Below, piece after piece: positions 42,359-51,586 of a stretch of DNA of 64,000 nucleotides. A program made the position numbers and the translations under genes. The stretch's first letter is position 1. Each line of letters opens with the position of its first letter. The stretch is from contig NC_014828.1 of NCBI RefSeq assembly GCF_000178115.2, positions 2,916,001 through 2,980,000 of the forward strand. The letters run 5' to 3'. This DNA is from Ethanoligenens harbinense YUAN-3 (GTDB lineage Bacteria; Bacillota; Clostridia; Oscillospirales; Ethanoligenentaceae). The notes under the pieces are model-generated. The model saw only the letters and a list, made by a program, of their open reading frames with translations. It did no database searches and was not told where the DNA came from.

Positions 42359-44410
42359 ATGGTGAAATTCAGCGCACGACAAAAATATATACTGACTCTG
42401 CTGACCGATACTCGTCTGGTGGACATCAGACAATTATCAAAGCAGATGGAGATCAGCGAGCGCACCATCCTGCGCGAAATTTCCGCCATCAATCACATGG
42501 CAGAAAACCATTCCGTCAAACTGGTCTTCAAGAATCCGCTTTTGCACATGGAAGGGACGGAGCAGGCCGTCGAACAAATCAAAAAAGACCTGGGCGACAT
42601 TTGCAAGCCGCAGTTGCTTACCACGGAGCAGCGGCTCCTGTTCATCACGGCACAGCTGCTCATGGCGGATGCACCTTATAAATCCGCATTCTTCAGCTAC
42701 CAGATGGATGTGACGGAAGCGACCATCAGCATGTACATGGAAAAAATCGAGAAACGGTTGCCGGAGCACAATTTGTCCATGGACCGGCAGCGCACATTCG
42801 GCATCCAGATAAACGGCACCGAATGGGACAAACGCAATGCTCTGGTCGATGTGATTTACGCGTATAAACCGCCGGAAAACCTGCTGTCTTTCATCTACCA
42901 GACCAAGCACGAGCTGACCACAAAACTGCTGTTCGATGTCTTGTTTGGAAAAAAAATCATCGGGCACACGCGCGATATGCTGGACTTTGTCGCGGATATG
43001 CTGGCCGATGAAGACGACATGGAATATCTGAAAGCATTCCTTTACATCGCCCTATCGCTCAAAAAATCGCTTGACGGAGCTTCCCTGCAGCTCTCGGCGG
43101 CGTTCAAACAGGACGCACGCTCGAATAACCCGGCGCTTTTCAACCGCCTACAGCAGTTCTTCCGGCAAGAGCAGATGCAGGTGCCGGAAGACGAGATGGT
43201 CTATATCTTCATCCATCTTCCGGGCAACCAGTACCAGCACAGCATGGACCAGAAGATTAAAGCCCTTGGTATCCCGCTTGAAAAACTGAGCGAAGAAGTC
43301 CTCTATGAAATCCGGAAAAGAGAAGGCGCAGCCTTTCAGAACGACCGGCAGTTGATCGACGGAATGGCCCGTCAATTAAATGCCTCCATTTGCAGGGCCT
43401 ACTTGGGCATCCAGCTTCAAAACCCGCTGCTTGGCCAGGTGCACAGCTATTATGGAACTCTGTACGACGCCGTAAAGCACGCGTGCAATCTGGTTTTTTC
43501 AAAATACAATATCCGCCTGTCGGAAAACGAGATCGGAAACATCACCATGTATGTCGGGTATATGCTCGACAGCGGAGAAAACTTTTACAACGATATCTCC
43601 ATACTCATCATTTGCCCCAACGGCATGGGCGCGGCACGCATCCTTTCCGCAAAAATCCAAAAGCTGTTCCCCACCATTCAACATATTACCGTCAACTCGC
43701 TGAAAGGCTGGGAAGAAAACAGCCAGCCTTACGACCTGATCCTTTCGACCGTAGACATCAAAGACCTCAAGCGAAACCGCAAAGACCGGGTCTTTGTCGT
43801 TTCACCGTTCCTGAGCACGGAGGATATCCAACGGATCAGCCAAACGATTGATTCCATCAAGCAGGAAACAGAAAAGCGCGCCGAAGTGGCTCCCCTTTCC
43901 CACGCGCCGGATCCTGTCGGCAACCAGGTATCGGAATCCATCGGGAAAATGTTCGAGACCCTGCGGATCGAAACGGTGACCGCCACGAATATGCCTGGCC
44001 TGATTCATACCATTGCCTCCCGTCTGCTCGAAAAATCCGTGGTGACCGACCGGGAAGAAATCGAACACCGGATTTTAAAACGCGAGAAGATCGGCAGCGT
44101 TGTGATTCCCAACTCCCGCCTGGCTTTATTGCACACGCGCTCGGAAACGGTGGCCGAACCGTATATCGGCATCTACCGGCTGCGCGGGCAGATGCTGCTG
44201 CACAATCCCCACTCCAACGACGAACCGGTGGATACCTTCGTGGTGCTTCTGGCAAAGGAAACCGCACATCCGCTGGTTCTGGAAAGTTTGGGCAACCTCA
44301 GCATGTCGCTGGTCGACCGCCCCGCACTGATCGAAACGCTTCGCACCGGCTTACCGGAGGAGGTGAGGCAAAAAATCGGCAAAATCTGTCTGTGCCCGAC
44401 CACCCGCTGA
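42359..44410 (+). CDS. mtlR: Mannitol operon activator MtlR (PRD, EIIB- and EIIA-like domains)
   Basis: A 683-residue PTS-controlled activator. An N-terminal HTH (KYILTLLTDTRLVDIRQLSK) and second winged helix are followed by two PRD modules (about 180-395), a GatB-like IIB domain with Cys419 (IICPNGMGAARILSAKI) and a MtlA-type IIA domain with His592 (RLALLHTRS). In Bacillus MtlR, phosphorylation of PRD2 by HPr activates, and phosphorylation of the IIB Cys and IIA His inactivates. Start choice: ATG 42347, ATG 42359 and GTG 42362 are in frame; GTGAGG sits nearest the later ones, and ATG 42359 gives Cys419, the same number as in Bacillus. Confidence 0.93.
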   Translation: MVKFSARQKYILTLLTDTRLVDIRQLSKQMEISERTILREISAINHMAENHSVKLVFKNPLLHMEGTEQAVEQIKKDLGDICKPQLLTTEQRLLFITAQLLMADAPYKSAFFSYQMDVTEATISMYMEKIEKRLPEHNLSMDRQRTFGIQINGTEWDKRNALVDVIYAYKPPENLLSFIYQTKHELTTKLLFDVLFGKKIIGHTRDMLDFVADMLADEDDMEYLKAFLYIALSLKKSLDGASLQLSAAFKQDARSNNPALFNRLQQFFRQEQMQVPEDEMVYIFIHLPGNQYQHSMDQKIKALGIPLEKLSEEVLYEIRKREGAAFQNDRQLIDGMARQLNASICRAYLGIQLQNPLLGQVHSYYGTLYDAVKHACNLVFSKYNIRLSENEIGNITMYVGYMLDSGENFYNDISILIICPNGMGAARILSAKIQKLFPTIQHITVNSLKGWEENSQPYDLILSTVDIKDLKRNRKDRVFVVSPFLSTEDIQRISQTIDSIKQETEKRAEVAPLSHAPDPVGNQVSESIGKMFETLRIETVTATNMPGLIHTIASRLLEKSVVTDREEIEHRILKREKIGSVVIPNSRLALLHTRSETVAEPYIGIYRLRGQMLLHNPHSNDEPVDTFVVLLAKETAHPLVLESLGNLSMSLVDRPALIETLRTGLPEEVRQKIGKICLCPTTR

Positions 44411-44457
44411 ACAACCATCGCCGCATACCGCAACGACACACGAAGGAAGGATTGAAC

Positions 44458-44898
44458 ATGAATAAACAAATTCTGGCTCCCACCTATATTCAATTACACC
44501 TGAAACCCGAATCGAAAGACGCCGCCATTGAGCGGGTCGGCAATCTCCTGGTGCAGGGCGGGTATGTGCAGCCCGACTATATCCAGGGCATGAAGGCCCG
44601 CGAGGCGGAATTTACCACCTATATCGGGAACGGGATCGCTATTCCTCACGCCATCAACGAATACAAAAAGGACATCATCAACACCGGCATCGTGATCGCG
44701 CAGTATCCGGACGGTGTGGATTTCGGCGCAGGCAACGTCGCTTATCTGGTGATCGGCATCGCGGGCAAAAACGACGAGCACCTTGAGATCCTCTCCAAGA
44801 TCGCACTGACCATCCAGGACGACGCAAATGTCCAGAAAATGCGCCATGCCACCGATACGGAAGAAATCCTGGCAACCATCGAGGAGGGGATCATGTAA
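44458..44898 (+). CDS. mtlF: Mannitol PTS EIIA component
   Basis: A 146-residue cytoplasmic IIA protein that takes phosphate from HPr and passes it to the IIB domain of MtlA. The active-site His64 lies in YIGNGIAIPHAINEYK. GGAAGG precedes ATG 44458, 47 bases after mtlR. Its stop overlaps the mtlD start (TAATG). Confidence 0.95.
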   Translation: MNKQILAPTYIQLHLKPESKDAAIERVGNLLVQGGYVQPDYIQGMKAREAEFTTYIGNGIAIPHAINEYKKDIINTGIVIAQYPDGVDFGAGNVAYLVIGIAGKNDEHLEILSKIALTIQDDANVQKMRHATDTEEILATIEEGIM

Positions 44899-46094
44899 TG
44901 AAAGCACTGCATTTCGGGGCCGGCAACATCGGCAGAGGATTTATCGGTTATCTCCTCTCGAAATCCGGGTATACGGTCACGTTCGTCGATATCTCCCAAC
45001 CGCTGGCGGACCAGATCAATCAGTTCAAACAGTATCAGGTCATCACCTTGAGTACGAGTTCCGCCAAGGAAACGATCCCAAACGTCCGGGCGATCCATCT
45101 GCGCGCGGCGGAAGAACTGGAAGACGCGGTGGTGCAGACCGATCTGATCACCCTGTCGATTGGGGCAAACAATCTTAAAAGCACCGGCAAATTGCTGTAT
45201 CCTTTGCTGAAAGCGCGACAGCAGAAAAATCCGGAAGCACCCCTGGACATCATCGCCTGTGAAAACGCCCTGTTTGCGACCGACATCCTCAAACAGTCCA
45301 TTCTGGACGGCGCGGACGCAGATTTCCATGCGTATCTGGAAAAAACGGTCGGTTTTCCAAACAGCGCGGTGGACCGGATCGTGCCAAACGTCACTCTCGC
45401 TAAGGATTCCCCCATCGACGTGGCTGTAGAAGATTTCTTTGAATGGGATGTGGAAGCCGGAAAAGTCAAACACAATCCGGATATACACGGCGTCAGCTAT
45501 GTCGAACATCTGGAACCGTATCTCGAGCGGAAACTATTTTTGCTCAACGGCGCGCATGCGGCGATTGCATACATCGGCTTTTTAAAAGGCTACCGATACG
45601 TCCACGAAGCCATCCACGATGAGTTTATCCGCAAGACGGTCTGTGCGTATCATCAAGAGGCGCTGGAAGCGCTCCATCAAAAGCACCATATGGATAAACC
45701 CGCACTGGAGGCGTATGCACAGAAACTGCTCCGCAGATTTGAAAACCACTATCTGCAGGATGAACTGTACCGCGTGGGACGCGACCCCGTCCGCAAACTG
45801 TCCAACAACGACCGCTTGGTGTCGCCGCTGAAACTCTGCAACGACCTGCACCTTCCTTACGACGCGATCGCCTGCGCCATTGCCGCAGGATTTGCCTTTG
45901 ATTATGAGGGCGACCCGAAAGCCATGGATATCCAGATGGATATTCTGGACGGGGGCATCAAATATGCGATCAGGCGGATTACGGGCCTAAACGAAAGCAG
46001 CGAGATGGTCCGGAACATCGTTGAAAATTATAAGAAACTGCTGCATCTGAAACGCTCTTGCCTGGTAGCGGTCCATGCGCTTGCGGCTGTGTAA
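44898..46094 (+). CDS. mtlD: Mannitol-1-phosphate 5-dehydrogenase
   Basis: A 398-residue NAD-dependent enzyme that oxidises mannitol-1-phosphate to fructose-6-phosphate. The N-terminal FGAGNIGRGFIGYLL is the dinucleotide-binding loop; CENALFATDILK, PNSAVDRIVPN, and LLNGAHAAIAYIGFLKGY with the catalytic Lys/Asn region are typical of polyol dehydrogenases. It is slightly longer than usual because of a C-terminal tail. One-base overlap with mtlF indicates coupled translation. Confidence 0.95.
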   Translation: MKALHFGAGNIGRGFIGYLLSKSGYTVTFVDISQPLADQINQFKQYQVITLSTSSAKETIPNVRAIHLRAAEELEDAVVQTDLITLSIGANNLKSTGKLLYPLLKARQQKNPEAPLDIIACENALFATDILKQSILDGADADFHAYLEKTVGFPNSAVDRIVPNVTLAKDSPIDVAVEDFFEWDVEAGKVKHNPDIHGVSYVEHLEPYLERKLFLLNGAHAAIAYIGFLKGYRYVHEAIHDEFIRKTVCAYHQEALEALHQKHHMDKPALEAYAQKLLRRFENHYLQDELYRVGRDPVRKLSNNDRLVSPLKLCNDLHLPYDAIACAIAAGFAFDYEGDPKAMDIQMDILDGGIKYAIRRITGLNESSEMVRNIVENYKKLLHLKRSCLVAVHALAAV

Positions 46095-46115
46095 CCGGAC
46101 GGCGAAAGGAATGAA

Positions 46116-46385
46116 ATGATGATTACAAAAGAATTTACGATCACCGGTGCGCACGGCTTCCATCTGCGACCCGCTCAGGTTCTGGTTAAGACGGTGACGA
46201 AATTTCAATCCAATGTCATTATGGAAAAAGCGGACGGCACACAGGCCAACGCAAAAAGCCTGCTTAATGTGATGACATTGGGGCTGGAACAGGGCCAAAA
46301 CGTCACCGTCAAAGTGCATGGCCCGGATGAGAACCAGGCCATGCAGGCCATTGGAGAACAGTTTGCCTGCAATTTTGGTGAATAA
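46116..46385 (+). CDS. HPr-family phosphocarrier in the mannitol operon
   Basis: An 89-residue HPr paralogue. His16 in GAHGFHLRPA corresponds to the PEP-dependent phosphorylation site; Ser48 in NAKSLLNVMTLGLEQG corresponds to the HPr kinase site Ser46. GFHLRPA differs from the usual GIHARPA, so it may be a dedicated carrier for mannitol (like MtlF/HPr pairs) rather than the general HPr. Both phosphosites suggest it could also act in catabolite control. AAAGGA precedes the double ATG. 21 bases after mtlD. Confidence 0.92.
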   Translation: MMITKEFTITGAHGFHLRPAQVLVKTVTKFQSNVIMEKADGTQANAKSLLNVMTLGLEQGQNVTVKVHGPDENQAMQAIGEQFACNFGE

Positions 46386-46688
46386 CCGCCGCATGCCGGA
46401 CCAATAAACCCCATACCGCTTGTCGAGGGTTTTGCGTGGATTCATCAAAATCCGTCGGGAAAACCAGCTTGTTTGAATGGGCATTTATTGAATAAATACA
46501 TAAATAAGTAATTATAAGTCATGCACTCCGGTGCAGAGGGCATTTTGCAAGCACCGCCATCCGTTTTGGATCGGCGGTGCCTGTTTTTGCGAACATCGGA
46601 TAGATTTTGTTTGAATGGGCGTCTTTCCATACAGCTTCAACGCAGGAACAGCTACGGACGTGCGGCACTTTCGTCGAAGCGGCCGCTT
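46386..46688. other. Intergenic region
   Basis: Between the HPr gene and convergent sigK. Apart from the terminator at 46551-46580 it contains an AT-rich stretch (46480-46520) and nothing else that I recognise. Confidence 0.6.
46551..46590 (+). terminator. Terminator of the mannitol operon
   Basis: GCACCGCC/GGCGGTGC outer stem and ATCC/GGAT inner stem with one bulge, then CTGTTTTTGC. Confidence 0.8.
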
Positions 46689-47375
46689 TTATTCGTCTGC
46701 AAACAGCCCCCGCAGCTCGCCCAGCGCCCGTTTTTCGATGCGGGAAACATAGGAGCGTGAAATATTCAGCTTGCCCGCCACCTCGCGCTGTGTCTGCGGT
46801 TTGGCGCCGTGCAGACCGTAGCGCATCTCGATGATGGCCCGCTCACGCGGCGGGAGCTTAACGATGTATGCACGAAGCTTTTCAGACTTCATTTTCAAGT
46901 CCACATCGTCCAGAATGGTGTCTTCGCAGCTCACCACGTCCATCAGTGTCAGCTGATTGCCGTCTTTGTCCGTATCAATGGGATCACTGATGTAAACATC
47001 CTGCGCCGATTTTTTCTGGCTGCGGAAATGCATGAGGATTTCATTTTCAATGCATCGGGCCGCATACGTTGCCAGACGCGTTCCTTTTTCGGGCTTGAAG
47101 GTGATGACACCTTTGATAAGCCCGATGGTACCCACCGACAGCAAATCCTCCTGATCGCGCGCGTTGGCATAATATTTCTTGATGATATGCATGACGAGGC
47201 GCAGGTTGTGCTCAATGAGCATATCCTGCGCCTTTGTGTCTCCCGCCTGCATCCGCGCAAGACACTCACGTTCCTCGGCCGCCGTCAGCGGCTTGGGAAA
47301 CGACCCGGAATGGTTGACATGCAGTACGAAATAGACCAGCCGGAACACCGCGGCGCCCAAAATGGGAATCAACAT
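46689..47375 (-). CDS. sigK: Sporulation sigma factor K
   Basis: A 228-residue sigma-70-type factor acting in the mother cell late in sporulation. A hydrophobic pro-sequence-like N-terminus (LIPILGAAVFRLVYFVLHV) precedes region 2 (DMLIEHNLRLVMHIIKKYY, DLLSVGTIGLIKGV, ATYAARCIENEILMHFRS) and region 4 (QREVAGKLNISRSYVSRIEK). The gene is one uninterrupted frame, so there is no skin-type prophage inserted. AAGGGG precedes ATG 47375. SpoIIE at 24.4 kb supports sporulation. SigE is the alternative, but length and N-terminus fit SigK better. Confidence 0.93.
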   Translation of the reverse strand: MLIPILGAAVFRLVYFVLHVNHSGSFPKPLTAAEERECLARMQAGDTKAQDMLIEHNLRLVMHIIKKYYANARDQEDLLSVGTIGLIKGVITFKPEKGTRLATYAARCIENEILMHFRSQKKSAQDVYISDPIDTDKDGNQLTLMDVVSCEDTILDDVDLKMKSEKLRAYIVKLPPRERAIIEMRYGLHGAKPQTQREVAGKLNISRSYVSRIEKRALGELRGLFADE

Positions 47376-47817
47376 CTTGCCACCCCTTTATCCGATGCCT
47401 TTTCACGCCTACCGTGTGTACTCTGCAAAACGCACCATGTCACCACTATATGGTGTGATCGGATGAATCGTGCACGTCCCGGGACGCATGGATCCGTGCA
47501 GCATGACCAAGATCTCCTGCGGGCTGCTCTTCTGTTTGCATCCGTCCCGCCCCCTTTCTGTTGCCGCTCGTACAGTTCCACCGAAACCGTTTACAGTATA
47601 CTCCCTAACGGAAAAAGTCAGATTCTTTGCGTTTTCGCCAAAACAACTTCCACTGTTTTAGTCATAGATATGAAAATAAAACAAATGGCCGCTTTGCATT
47701 GACTTTCCTTTTTGAAAACTTATAATGGTTCCTTGATTGATCATTTGCATCGAACTTCTGGGAACACCCGCATGCACCGGTTCCCCTTCGATGCCCGAAC
47801 GGAAAGGCGGTGTGCCC
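47376..47817. other. Divergent intergenic region
   Basis: 442 bases between sigK and the MATE gene. The MATE promoter is at 47699-47726. I find CACCA-CTATA-TGGTG (47446-47460), a short inverted repeat upstream of sigK, but no convincing sigma-E promoter. Confidence 0.55.
47699..47726 (+). promoter_or_regulatory. Sigma-A promoter for the MATE gene
   Basis: TTGACT (47699-47704), 16-base spacer, TATAAT (47721-47726). Confidence 0.82.
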
Positions 47818-49203
47818 ATGACCAGAAATATGAAAACCGGCAGTCCGATCAAACTCATTATCCTGTTTGCTTTCCCATTGATGATCGGAAACCTATGCCA
47901 GCAATTCTACGGTATCGCCGACACCCTGATCGTGGGACGCACCCTCGGCATCGGCGCGCTGGCCGCCGTAGGCAGCACCGCCAGCCTTTCGTTCCTGATC
48001 ATCGGCTTTGCACAAGGCGTGGCGGCCGGGCTTTCCATCATCACGGCGCAGCGGTTCGGTGCAAATGACACCGAAGGCGTACGCAAAAGCGCGGCCGTCT
48101 GTTTGGTTGTTTCAGGCACCATCACAGCGATTTTCACCACGTTCAGCGTCCTATTTACGCGCCAGATCCTCCAACTGATGAACACGCCGCCCGATATTCT
48201 CGACGACGCCTATCATTTTATCGTCATCATCTTTGCGGGATTCGGCGCGGCGATGCTGTTCAACCTGCTCTCCAGCCTGATTCTCGCGCTGGGCGACAGC
48301 CGCACCCCGCTGCTTTTCCTCATGCTCGCATCTGGCCTGAATGTGGGGCTGGAGCTGTTCTTCATCCTCGTGCTACATATGGGGGTGGCGGGCGCGGGCC
48401 TGGCGACCGTGCTGGCACAACTGAGCTCCTGCGCGGGCTGCCTGGTCTATATCGTCAAACGCTTCCCCATCCTGAGGCCCCGCGCCGGGGACTGGCAGCC
48501 GACCCGCGCGGACCTTGCCGCGCACCTGCGAGTGGGCCTGCCGATGGGGTTCCAGAACTCCATCATCGCGTTCGGTGTCCTCATCATCCAGTTCGTGCTC
48601 AATGGCCTTGGCACCACCGCCGTGGCCGCCTACAGCGCCGCGCAGAAACTCGACGTCGTCTGCATGCAGCCCATGATCGCTCTGGGCATCGCCATGGCGA
48701 CCTATGCGGCGCAGAACTACGGCGCGGGCAAATTGGAACGCATCCGCACCGGCCTGCGTCAATGCTGTGTGCTCTCCCTTTCCACAAGCGCGGCCATCGG
48801 CCTGGCAGCCATCCTGTTCGGGAAACAGATCGTGTGGCTTTTTGTCGGAAACGCACCCGCCGTTATCCATTTGGCACAGATCTACTTCAACTGCAACTGC
48901 TCCCTGTATTTCCTGCTGGCCGCCCTGTTTGCCGTGCGCTATACCTTGCAGGGGGTTGGAAAAAGCTTCGTGCCCACCGCGGCCGGCATCATGGAGCTGG
49001 GTATGCGCGCCGTCGCGGCCGGTGTGCTGGCGCGGTTTCTGGGGTTTGCCGGCGTGAGCCTTTCCAACCCGCTCGCATGGGTCGGCTCACTCTCTATCCT
49101 CATCCCGTCCTATCTGCTGGTCAGCCGGCAGTGGAAAAGACAGGCGGCACAGTCCCCTTTGTGTGTCTCTCCGTCTGCGGCACAACCCGAAACCAACAGA
49201 TAA
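47818..49203 (+). CDS. MATE family efflux transporter
   Basis: A 461-residue membrane protein with 12 predicted helices, exporting drugs or other organic cations with Na+ or H+ (substrate unknown). LIILFAFPLMIGNLCQQFYG, ADTLIVGRTLGIGALAAVG, and internal two-fold symmetry around ATVLAQLSSCAGCLVY are typical of the DinF/MATE group. ATG 47818 has AAAGGCGG upstream; an earlier ATG lacks a site. Confidence 0.93.
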   Translation: MTRNMKTGSPIKLIILFAFPLMIGNLCQQFYGIADTLIVGRTLGIGALAAVGSTASLSFLIIGFAQGVAAGLSIITAQRFGANDTEGVRKSAAVCLVVSGTITAIFTTFSVLFTRQILQLMNTPPDILDDAYHFIVIIFAGFGAAMLFNLLSSLILALGDSRTPLLFLMLASGLNVGLELFFILVLHMGVAGAGLATVLAQLSSCAGCLVYIVKRFPILRPRAGDWQPTRADLAAHLRVGLPMGFQNSIIAFGVLIIQFVLNGLGTTAVAAYSAAQKLDVVCMQPMIALGIAMATYAAQNYGAGKLERIRTGLRQCCVLSLSTSAAIGLAAILFGKQIVWLFVGNAPAVIHLAQIYFNCNCSLYFLLAALFAVRYTLQGVGKSFVPTAAGIMELGMRAVAAGVLARFLGFAGVSLSNPLAWVGSLSILIPSYLLVSRQWKRQAAQSPLCVSPSAAQPETNR

Positions 49204-49286
49204 CCCTCCTCACGCCGCGCATGCCGCGCACCCGGACGGCATAGAATAGGACCGCACCTTTTGGCATGAACAGAGGAGGGCTCCGC

Positions 49287-49883
49287 ATGTCCTGGATGAG
49301 CGCGGTCGAAACCTATGGGCTCTGGGCCGTTTTTATACTGGTGGCGCTGGAATACGCCTGTTTTCCACTGCCCAGCGAAGTGATTTTGCCGTTTGCGGGG
49401 GCGTTTGCCGCCCGTACGGATGTGCCGTTCCAGTATGTACTGCCGGGCTGCTGCGCGGCAGGGCTGCTCGGCTGCCTGCTCTGCTATGCCGTGGGGCGCA
49501 GCGTGGGCGGCAAACTGCTCGCGTGGGTGGAAAAGCGCTTCCCCATCGCCGGAAAAGGGCTGTGCGCCACACGTGCGTGGTTTGAGAAGCACGGTTCGGT
49601 CTCGGTGATGCTCGGACGGGTTCTGCCGCTCTTCCGCACGTATATCTCCCTGATCGCGGGCATGGCGCGCCAGCCGGTCTGGAAATTCACGCTGCTCTCG
49701 CTCATCGGACTCACTGTGTGGAACACCGTGCTGGTGGGGCTGGGATACCTGCTGGCCGGGCAGTGGGAAGCCATCGCCTACGGCACGCGCGGCTATATGC
49801 GGGTGGCGCTGCCGCTCGTGGCCGTGGGCGTATTCGTAATCGTCCTGCGCATCCGAAAGTCCGCCAAACGAAAGGAAACTTAA
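49287..49883 (+). CDS. DedA family membrane protein
   Basis: A 198-residue membrane protein of the DedA/SNARE-associated group (undecaprenyl phosphate or phospholipid flippases). Family features are the re-entrant region FPLPSEVILPFAGAFAAR, GCLLCYAVGRSVGG, and the motif GRVLPLFRTYISLIAGMAR. GAGGAGGG precedes ATG 49287. The nucleotidase gene starts 1 base after the stop, so they are co-transcribed. Confidence 0.93.
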   Translation: MSWMSAVETYGLWAVFILVALEYACFPLPSEVILPFAGAFAARTDVPFQYVLPGCCAAGLLGCLLCYAVGRSVGGKLLAWVEKRFPIAGKGLCATRAWFEKHGSVSVMLGRVLPLFRTYISLIAGMARQPVWKFTLLSLIGLTVWNTVLVGLGYLLAGQWEAIAYGTRGYMRVALPLVAVGVFVIVLRIRKSAKRKET

Positions 49884-49884
49884 T

Positions 49885-50466
49885 ATGGACACCTCTTTTT
49901 TTGCCATCCTCTCGCGCATGAAATACATCACCCGCTGGGGCCTGATGCGCAACACCCGCCCGGAAAACCTGATGGAACACAGCTTTGAAACCGCCGTGCT
50001 GACACACGCGCTGGCCGTCATCGGCAACACGCGTTTTGGTCGGACCTACGATGTGGGACAGGCCGTGTTGCTCGCTCTCTACCACGACGCTTCCGAGATC
50101 TTCACGGGGGACATGCCCACCCCGGTCAAATATTTCAACTCCACGCTGCGGGCCTCCTACCGGGAAGCGGAACAGCAGGCGCTCAGCCGCCTGCTGGCCT
50201 GCCTGCCCGATGACCTGCGTCCCGCTTATGCCGCGGTATCGGCGCCCACAGAGGGTCACACGTCGCTTCTCCTGCTGGTGAAAGCGGCAGACAAGCTCTC
50301 CGCCCTCATTAAGTGCATGGATGAGGAAAAGGCGGGCAATACCGAGTTCCAAAAAGCGGCTGAAGCCCAGTTGTCTTTCCTGCAGGAAATGCACCTGCCC
50401 GAGGTGGACTGCTTTCTGAAAGAATTCTTGCCGCCTTTCCGCCTGACGCTCGACGAGCAGGAGTAA
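49885..50466 (+). CDS. HD-domain 5'-nucleotidase, YfbR-like
   Basis: A 193-residue metal-dependent hydrolase that in E. coli YfbR removes phosphate from deoxynucleoside 5'-monophosphates. EHSFETAVLTHALAV and LLALYHDASEIFTGDMPTPV provide the HD-domain His, HD pair and Glu. RWGLMRNTRPE at residues 17-27 is also typical. AAAGGAAA precedes the ATG; directly follows the DedA gene and ends at a terminator. Confidence 0.92.
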   Translation: MDTSFFAILSRMKYITRWGLMRNTRPENLMEHSFETAVLTHALAVIGNTRFGRTYDVGQAVLLALYHDASEIFTGDMPTPVKYFNSTLRASYREAEQQALSRLLACLPDDLRPAYAAVSAPTEGHTSLLLLVKAADKLSALIKCMDEEKAGNTEFQKAAEAQLSFLQEMHLPEVDCFLKEFLPPFRLTLDEQE

Positions 50467-50488
50467 ACGCAAAACGCCGCTTCTTTTG

Positions 50489-50519
50489 GCTTCGGGTCAC
50501 GCACCCGAAGCGCCTTTTT
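50489..50519 (+). terminator. Terminator after the nucleotidase gene
   Basis: GCTTCGGGT/ACCCGAAGC stem (50489-50511) with loop CACGC, then GCCTTTTTA. Confidence 0.88.
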
Positions 50520-50537
50520 ATGTTTGCAGGATGACGA

Positions 50538-50566
50538 TTGAACAGAACCGGCGCGGATGGTATAAT
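50538..50566 (+). promoter_or_regulatory. Promoter of the VOC gene
   Basis: TTGAAC (50538-50543), 17-base spacer, consensus TATAAT (50561-50566). Confidence 0.82.
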
Positions 50567-50637
50567 ACAGGCAAGGAAATTTCCCAAGGCAGGCTCGAAC
50601 CGCCGTTTGTTTCTAGAATGGGAAGAGGACGCCGCAT

Positions 50638-51030
50638 ATGCTATCTATTTTTAATAAAATTCATCATGTTGCAATCATTTGCTCAGATTATCAGAAGTCA
50701 AAAGAATTTTATGCGGGGCTTCTGGGCTTGCCTGTTATCCGCGAAGTCTATCGTCGTGAACGGGATTCTTACAAACTGGATCTGAAGATCAACGATTATT
50801 GCAACCTAGAATTGTTTTCATTCCCATCTCCTCCCAAACGTCTGAGCTATCCGGAAGCTGTCGGGTTACGGCATATCGCATTTGAGGTGGAAAACATCGA
50901 CACCGTTTGTTCGTTTCTGCTCGCACACGGCGTGGAGGTCGAGCCCATACGAATCGATGCATTCACAAACAAAAAATGCACGTTTTTCCGCGACCCTGAC
51001 GATCTTCCAATAGAAATCTATCAAGGTTGA
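50638..51030 (+). CDS. Glyoxalase/VOC-fold metalloenzyme
   Basis: A 130-residue single-domain vicinal-oxygen-chelate protein, GloA2/YwbC type. Metal ligands are likely His at IHHVAIICSDY, Glu at NLELFSF, His at GLRHIAFEVENID and Glu at LPIEIYQG. Methylglyoxal detoxification or another small-molecule reaction is possible. Codon and base use are lower in GC than the neighbours, suggesting later acquisition. AGAGGA precedes the ATG. Confidence 0.9.
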   Translation: MLSIFNKIHHVAIICSDYQKSKEFYAGLLGLPVIREVYRRERDSYKLDLKINDYCNLELFSFPSPPKRLSYPEAVGLRHIAFEVENIDTVCSFLLAHGVEVEPIRIDAFTNKKCTFFRDPDDLPIEIYQG

Positions 51031-51142
51031 TATTATCTGACATTTTTAGCAAACACGGCAGATTGACAGCAATGTAAACGGCTCATTCTGTTTAGAACGT
51101 GTTTTAATAAATGGAAACTTATACTATATGGGAGATGTTGAT

Positions 51143-51370
51143 ATGGCTGTACTGTCACTGTTGGAAGTACCGAAGCTGAAAGAGCTTGTCCATCCGTATG
51201 GTTATGTCGTGCATGTGCATGACGCCTGCGGTGGCCAGTCGTTTACCCTGGAGCAAGTCGGCGAAAATCCCAACGAACAAGTGTATGGGGTCATCGAGAA
51301 ATTTTTTTCAGAACACCAAATGGGCGTACATTTCTATGATAACGAAAAGTTGAATTTTGTTGCAACCTAA
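51143..51370 (+). CDS. Small conserved-looking protein with HDACGGQ motif
   Basis: A 75-residue protein of unknown function, cytoplasmic by composition. The central VHDACGGQSFTLE and a C-terminal VHFYDNEKLNFV suggest a compact alpha/beta fold; I recall similar DACGGQ-bearing small proteins in Clostridia, but cannot assign a function. ATG 51143 has GGAG 8 bases upstream, preferred to ATG 51128. It stands alone with a strong terminator downstream, and like the VOC gene upstream it has lower GC than its surroundings. Confidence 0.75.
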   Translation: MAVLSLLEVPKLKELVHPYGYVVHVHDACGGQSFTLEQVGENPNEQVYGVIEKFFSEHQMGVHFYDNEKLNFVAT

Positions 51371-51414
51371 ATCCTGATTCACCGCGCAGACATAGGATAC
51401 ACGAACACAAATCC

Positions 51415-51463
51415 AACAAAAGCCGCTGTCCCCGACTCACAGGACAGCGGCTTTTGTTTTTCC
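51415..51463. terminator. Bidirectional terminator
   Basis: A 17-bp stem AACAAAAGCCGCTGTCC with its complement (51415-51431, 51442-51458) followed by T-rich sequence. Confidence 0.9.
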
Positions 51464-51586
51464 GTCTGTTGACGTGCTTTTTTCCACGTTCTCGGCATTC
51501 GGCAACTACTTTCTTATGCGCTGCGCGCCTGTTTTTCCACAATCATCCCCGCATATGTGGAAAACATCCAGGCATTTCCGCGCCGG

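Noticed and set aside
47737..47817. Earlier start for the MATE gene at 47737
   Set aside because: The extra 27 residues lack family similarity and a ribosome site, and the start would fall only about ten bases past the promoter -10.
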